Source of the DNA: Craterostigma plantagineum
Lineage: Eukaryota > Streptophyta > Magnoliopsida > Lamiales > Linderniaceae
Length of the DNA stretch: 64,000 nt
Direction: 5' to 3'
Assembly: GCA_027422505.1 (NCBI GenBank)
Contig: JAPQWV010000012.1
Span: forward strand, 20,124,001 to 20,188,000
Shown here one piece after another: positions 58,514-64,000 of the stretch; positions within the stretch are counted from its first letter, which is position 1, and the number at the start of each line of letters is the position of its first letter. Made by a program: the position numbers and the translations under genes. The notes below the pieces were generated by a model, which ran no database searches, was not told the origin of the DNA, and worked only from the letters and a program-made list of their open reading frames with translations.

Positions 58514-59567
58514 TGATACTATTTAGGGCCCTATTTTCAGATTTACTATTATCAAATAGGTTTTAGGCCCGACATTCAATAAAAATATACAATAAATATT
58601 AAATTATATTATTTGTATATTCGTTGAGCCTTCATAAGATTTAGAAGTTCTGGGCCACCAAAAAAAATAGCCTGATTAGAACCATGCAAACAAGACTTGG
58701 TATCTATTATGAATTTTAATATTATAAAGTATCTAACTTAATATTATGTTACTATCATGTTTATTCTGCCGAGCACGAGCAGGGGCGTTTTATTTGAATG
58801 TCTCCCCGAAGCCTTTAAAGTGGGTAAGGAATTAAAATAATCAATGTTATACGTGTAAAAAACCGAGACCTATCCTCTCTTTTTTTTTAAAGGAACATAA
58901 ATTTCGACTTATCATACCATACTAATAGCAAACAAAATCTCACGTAAAATCAAGTATAGACTTGGAATCTGTTATTAGTTTTAGAAAATCAAGAAGCTCC
59001 AACCAGTAATAGGAGGAAGACGTCTCTGCTTGGAAATTTAAGCAACCGATAGGAACACTTTGTACAAGGTTTAGGAATAAAATACATCGCGAGAATAATA
59101 GAAGTACAATTTTGATTTTTCTATGTTGGGAATGCCTTTTCACGAAGCAATTGCCTCGCTAAACCGTCGAGGTTTTCAGTTGGTAAAAACCCAAAATTCT
59201 TACAAAACACACCGTTATTACCACACTACAAGTAGTAGTTTCAAGTGTTTTCCATGTCCATGCATCTTGTAAAATTCACCTTGTTGAGATTTCTATTCTA
59301 TCCAACATCGAATAATTCTACCTTAAATCCACGTATTATATCAGAGGATATATCCCCATATCGCTACTTGGTTTTAGCACATCGTCACCGATTCTCATTC
59401 CACGCATTAGGCCAATCATTACACACATGAGGAGGCGTGGTGAGATTTCTATTCTGTCCCACTTAATATATTAGATGTTATTTCTTCATATCTATCAGTA
59501 ATTAATTTTAGGAATGACCTATCGATTTCCAATAGAGTCTTATTACCTTGATATTCGTTATTAATTT
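58514..59567. other. Upstream region of the F-box gene
   Basis: AT-rich. Two partly similar stretches (about 59285-59340 and 59440-59490, both with GAGATTTCTATTCT) suggest a local duplication. No gene was recognised. Confidence 0.4.
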
Positions 59568-59721
59568 ATGAACCCTATTTACAAATCACTCGGTGAAACC
59601 GAATCCGAGAGAGAAGATCGTATACGTAGCGATATGATCACCGAAATACTGAGCTGGTCGTCGGTGAAGTCAATCCTGAGATTCAAAACCGTGTGCAAGA
59701 CGTGGCTTTCCATCACCCGAG
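59568..59721 (+). pseudogene. F-box protein gene, 5' fragment interrupted by a retrotransposon
   Basis: An open frame starting at 59568 encodes a short polar leader and then SDMITEILSWSSVKSILRFK followed by VCKTWLSIT, a typical N-terminal F-box, the motif that binds SKP1 in SCF ubiquitin ligases. The match breaks off at exactly the base where the LTR of a copia element begins (59722, TGTTAGG). The substrate-binding remainder, if still present, must lie beyond the right edge of the window. The fragment alone cannot make a working protein. Confidence 0.75.
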
Positions 59722-60348
59722 TGTTAGGAATGATGGTGGGCCCCGCGGTGGTCAGTGGGCCCCGCAGCGGAACAGGTCCCGGTTTGGCTCGGTACGACGA
59801 TCGGGAGAAGTGAGATCCGCGAGGTAAATTTGGTGGGACCCGCACAGTAACTACCACGGTAAAAATAAAATTACCGTAAGATAAGAAAGAACACCAGAAC
59901 TTTAACGTGGAAAACCCTCTATTAACGAAGAGGGAAAACCCACGGCCGAGTCGGCAAAATCTCCACTATAGTAAAAATTACAACCCTCGAATTTTTACTA
60001 TCTCACTTTTATCACTCTTGTGTACCTCACACCTCTCTGTGGGTATGGAACCCTATCAGTTTCTACATGAACTGATAACCTCACAATTCACTCAAACTAC
60101 TTCTCTCTATATAGTAAAGCTCGAATGAGCTTGTGATGATAACAACTGAAGAACCTCAACCTATTTATAGATGTCTTCAGCTCTTCTAGACCGCTCGAAA
60201 CGGGTGGCCAGGAATCCGCCGCGTCGCCCTTCATTATGAGCCGTTCATTATTTTATTATATATAAAAATAATATTATAATAAAATATTATAATATTTTTT
60301 CTTTGTTCTTCTTTGGTGGGCGTCACTTGCATGTGGCTGGACCCATCA
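59722..60348 (-). repeat. 3' LTR of the copia element
   Basis: 627 bp, starting TGTTAGG and ending CCCATCA on the plus strand (TGATGGG...CCTAACA on the element strand). On the element strand it is preceded directly by a purine-rich tract (GGAGGGGGAGAAT, the polypurine primer). Interior open frames are not genes. Confidence 0.85.
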
Positions 60349-60400
60349 ATTCTCCCCCTCCAGCCTCCTTCGTTATTTACGGGACAGATTTTCTACCGCT

Positions 60401-63400
60401 TCAGCGATAGCCCATGCCGGCTTGACCGACGCAGAACTCAGTCTTCTCCTTGTGAATAAATTTCGTCAGAATTTCCGCAACATTTTTGTCTGTGTGGATC
60501 TTCTGCAGCTTGAACGCTTTCTCCTCAATAGCTAGTCTGAGCCAATGATAATGAACGTCAATGTGTTTCGTCCTCGAATGATACATAGTATTCCTGCTCA
60601 ATTCCAAAGCAGTTTGATTATCGCAAAATATTATGTACTCCTCCTGCTGAATTCTCAACTCCTGAAGAAATCTCTTCAACCAGAGCATCTCCTTGCCAGC
60701 TTCCGTTGCTGCAACATACTCTGCTTCAGTAGTTGATAAAGAAACCATTTCTATAACCTTGACTGCCATGTGATAGCTCCCCCTGATAATGTAACCATGT
60801 ATCTCGACGTTGACTTTCTGCTGTCGAGATCACCGGCCATATCGGCATCCGTATAGCCTGTAAGAAAACATCTACCACTTCCAAATGTTAGGCATAATTT
60901 GGAAGTTCCTCTCAGGTACCTCATGATCCACTTCCCAATGTGACTTCCCGGGATTCGATAGAAATCGACTCACAACGCCAATTACGTGAACGATATCTGG
61001 CCTCGTACATACCATGTCGTACATCAAACTTTCGTCCGTCGATGAATATGGAACATATGGGACATCTTCTCCGTCTTCATTTGTTGATGGATCGGATTTC
61101 TTTCAAAACTGAAAGTGCACGGCAAGTGGCGTGCTAACTGGCTTAGCATACTTGATATTGGACCTCTCTAGAACTCGTTTAGCGCTCCTGGGATAACCAT
61201 AATTTCCCAACTTTTCGATTTTGGGTAATCTCCATTCCGAGAATCCGCTTTGCCGAACCCAAATCCTTCATATCAAACGTCTTTGACAAATCTTTCTTTA
61301 ACCTGCTAATCATCTCTGCATCTTGTCCGGCAATTAGCTTATCATCAACATACAGGAGAAGAATGATAACTTTACCATTAGAGAATCTCCGGACGTACAC
61401 TCATGGATCTGCATCTGTTCTCTTGAACCCCTGATGCACCATGAAAGAATCAAACTTCTTGTACTACTACCGTGGAGCTTGTTTCAGTCCGTACAAGCTT
61501 TCTTCAACCGGCAGACCATGTCCTCTTTACCTCTAACCTCGAACCCTTCGGATTGTTCCATATATATCTCCTCATCAAGATCACCATGCAAGAATGCGGT
61601 CTTCACGTCGAGTTGCTCCAATTGAAGATCCACAGTAACAGCTAGTCCAAGTATGACTCTGATTGTACTCATCTTCATGACCGGTGAAAATATCTCGTCA
61701 AAGTCGATCCCCTTCCTCTGAGTGAAACCTTTGACCACTAATCGAGCCTTGTATCTGACGAGCTTGCCATCATCCTTCTTCAATTTGTACACACATTTGT
61801 TCTTAAGTGTCTTCTTTCCTTTTGCCAATCGAACTAACTCGTATGTATCATTCTTCTTTAGAGAATCCATCTCCTCTTGCATGGCCTTTGTCCAATAATC
61901 TTTGTCCCTACAAGATTGAACTTCCTGGAAGCTCTCCGGCTCCCCATCATCAGTAATCAAAATATAATCAGAACTCGGATACCTCGTAGATGGTTGGCGT
62001 TCCCTAGTTGACATTCTCAGTTGAGGTTCAACTACTTCTTGCACATCTGCAGGCTCCCCCTGCTCAGTACCTTCAGTGTCATCTACGATAGGTTCATCAT
62101 CATCAACGACTGGCTCTTCTGGTTCAGGTTCCGATTGCTGCATTCCTTCCTCTGTGGCACTGTTATATGGAATGTTGACTGGTGTTTCGTCTACACTGCC
62201 ACCTGTGGATTTTGTTACATCCACGTCTGAGTTGCCCATGGTCTCATGCTCATGGAATACTACGTCGCGACTTCGAACAGTCTTCTTCTTCTTTGAATCC
62301 CAAAGTCTGTAGCCGAACTCCTCGTCTTCGTACCAACAAAGATGCAAGGATTTGATTTATCATCAAGCTTCAATTTTTGCTCCTTCGGTACGTGCATGAA
62401 CGCCTTGCAGCCAAACACTCTCAAATGTGAATATGAGACGTCTCTACCGGTCTACACCTTCTCTAGTACATCGAAATCCAACGCCGATGAAGGTAGTCGG
62501 TTGATAAGATAGACTGCAGCGTTGACAGCTTCCCCCCAATGACTCAGATATGTTAGCCATCTTGAGCATCGCTCGGACTCTCTCCATAATGGTTCGGTTC
62601 ATTCTCTCCGCGACACCATTTTGCTGAGGAGTGCCAGGAACTGTCTTCTCATGCCTAATGCCCTGCTTCATGGAATAATCTCTGAACTCCCGAGAGATGT
62701 ATTCACCACCATTATCCGTGCGTAGACACTTTAGTGGCATTCCTGTTTCTCTTTCCACCATTGCATGGAACTTCTTAAAATAGTAGAATACCTGGTCCTT
62801 CGTCCGCAACAGATATACACAGGTCTTGCGAGACGCATCATCAATGAAGGTCAGAAAATATTTACTGCCTTCCAGAGATTCGACTTCCATGGGTCCGCAT
62901 ACGTCAGAGTGTACCGACTCCAACTTCTTCATTCGCCTGGTTAAGTTCTTCGCGAATGAAACTCTATGTTGCTTCCCAAATAAACAATAACCGCAGGGGT
63001 GCTTTCTTCTTGGCTGCTGGTATGGGGGACTTTTTAGCCAAGACATTCAACCCCTTCTCTCCTACGTGCGCCAGCGTCTGTGCCACAAATTTGGAAAAGC
63101 ATCATCTTCAACTGCGTTCAGTTGGTTAGCACATATCGTTGCGTGCATCTTGTACAGCGAGCAGCATAGCTTTCCTCTGCTACCACAAATCATCACTTGG
63201 TGAGTTTCCAGTTGCTATTCGCCATCTCGTTATAGTATCCTTCGTTGTTCATAACCTTCACAGAAATCAGGTTGAGACGCAGGTCTGGAATGTGTCGCAC
63301 ATTTTTCAGACGTAATGTGCACCCTACGCTCGTCCGGACACAGATATCACCGATCCCCACTATTTCAGAAACACTTTGGTTACCCATCTTGGTAGTGCCA

Positions 63401-63957
63401 AAGTTTCATGCCTTATACGTGGAGAAGTATTCACGTCTTGGAACACAACGGTAGGAGGGACCAGAGTCCACTACCCATTCGGTGCTTGCATCCGCAACAT
63501 GACAACAATATGCTTCATTCACCAGAGTAACCTCTCCACCATCGTTAGAGGCGATTGCAGACGTGTTCTTGTCATCATTTTGTTTCTACTTTTTGTTGAT
63601 GAGCCTACAGTTTCTTTGCAAGTGGCCAATTTTTCCACAATGGTAGCACTTCCTCATCTCCCTGGACTTGGATCTATCTTTTGACTTGTCATATCCTTTT
63701 GGTCCTCTACTCTTGCTCCGACCCCTATTCTCCATGACAAGGGTCTGATTTCCCGTACTGGTAGTGGCAGCATCCTTTCGTCGTAGCTTTTCATTATAGA
63801 ATCTGTTTTTCACCATATCCATCGTGACTTTACCACTTAGTGCCGAGTTAGTGAGCGATACCACCAATGTATCCCAGCTATCAGGTAGAGATCCCAGTAG
63901 TAGACATGCTTGCAGCTCATCATCAAGGATTAGACCGGCACTCGTGAGTTGAGTCAC
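60401..63957 (-). pseudogene. Broken copia gag-pol polyprotein
   Basis: Read in minus-strand order: gag part with a CX2CX4HX4C zinc knuckle (CYHCGKIGHLQRNC, in 63586-63957); protease region with DSGPS near 63470; integrase with D, D and E positions in HSDVCGP, RTDNGGEY and NGVAERMNRT (62444-63046); the linker and reverse transcriptase start (61484-62347, with LDVKTAFLHGDL); the catalytic YVDD (61179-61400); and RNase H/C-terminus with STTEAEYVA (60401-60769). The domains fall into at least five separate frames with gaps, so several frameshifts and stops have accumulated and this copy is not autonomous. Confidence 0.9.
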
Positions 63958-64000
63958 CAGCCCTTCAAAGTCATTCAGATGTTCAGCAACTGATCGTCCC

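Larger units (their letters stand above)
59722..64000 (-). mobile_element. Ty1/copia LTR retrotransposon, partial, inserted in the F-box gene
   Basis: Runs on the minus strand from beyond the right edge to its 3' LTR at 59722-60348. Domains in the order gag zinc knuckle, protease, integrase, reverse transcriptase, RNase H identify the Ty1/copia type. The gag start and the 5' LTR are outside the window. The five bases before the LTR are CCGAG; the same five should follow the far end if the insertion is simple. Confidence 0.92.

Noticed and set aside
59907..60128. 73-residue frame
   Set aside because: Lies within the copia LTR and has no domain.

Overview
This is a stretch of nuclear DNA from a flowering plant. 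The genes are split by many short GT-AG introns, the intergenic DNA is AT-rich and full of MITEs and retrotransposon pieces, and every recognisable protein is of plant type: Pol IV/V second-largest subunit, RUS2, LHW-type bHLH, PRA1.F, ATL RING-H2. A core eudicot is most likely and an asterid is my guess. Nothing bacterial or organellar was seen.

Layout of genes: PRA1.F-type protein (+, 789-1343); ACC-oxidase-homologue 2-oxoglutarate dioxygenase (+, 3101-5061, 3 exons); LHW-like bHLH (-, 5881-9485, 11 coding exons, with a spliced upstream ORF reaching 10287); Notchless/NLE WD40 protein (+, 18481-23095, 13 exons); kinesin-light-chain-like TPR protein (+, 25875-28120, 2 exons); ATL RING-H2 ubiquitin ligase (-, 28683-29504); Rab geranylgeranyl transferase alpha subunit (-, 33095-36263, 8 exons); RUS2 (+, 45200-47787, 9 exons); NRPD2/NRPE2 (-, 49412-55278, 7 coding exons); an F-box gene start at 59568 cut off by a minus-strand Ty1/copia retrotransposon that runs off the right edge. 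I assembled the exons by hand from splice sites and homologous reading frames; for all multi-exon genes except the bHLH the summed exon lengths give one open frame. From memory, RUS2, the TPR protein and the LHW-like bHLH have Arabidopsis counterparts close together on chromosome 2 (AT2G31190, AT2G31240, AT2G31280), so the window may be a TE-inflated syntenic block.

The rest is a dense nest of mobile DNA. Several insertions can be proven by target-site duplications: a Tourist-like MITE in an intron; hAT-type elements at 23446-24164, 24694-25161, 38617-43295 and 43990-44915; Stowaway-like MITEs at 30689-30931 and 48660-48913; and a 2.1-kb solo LTR (11366-13452) inside one arm of a large foldback element (10490-14165) whose arms are built of GTACC-rich tandem repeats. 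The same GTACC repeats form a higher-order array at 39170-41960, beside a Ulp1-protease-like fragment and inside a hAT-bounded 4.7-kb composite.

The points most worth a second look are the GTACC foldback/array family, the overlapping spliced upstream ORF of the bHLH gene together with two apparent single-base frameshifts in its coding sequence, a near-perfect 94-bp-arm hairpin repeat, two GC-AG introns, and the F-box gene broken by the copia element. The genes do not form a pathway; they are ordinary single-function eukaryotic loci.
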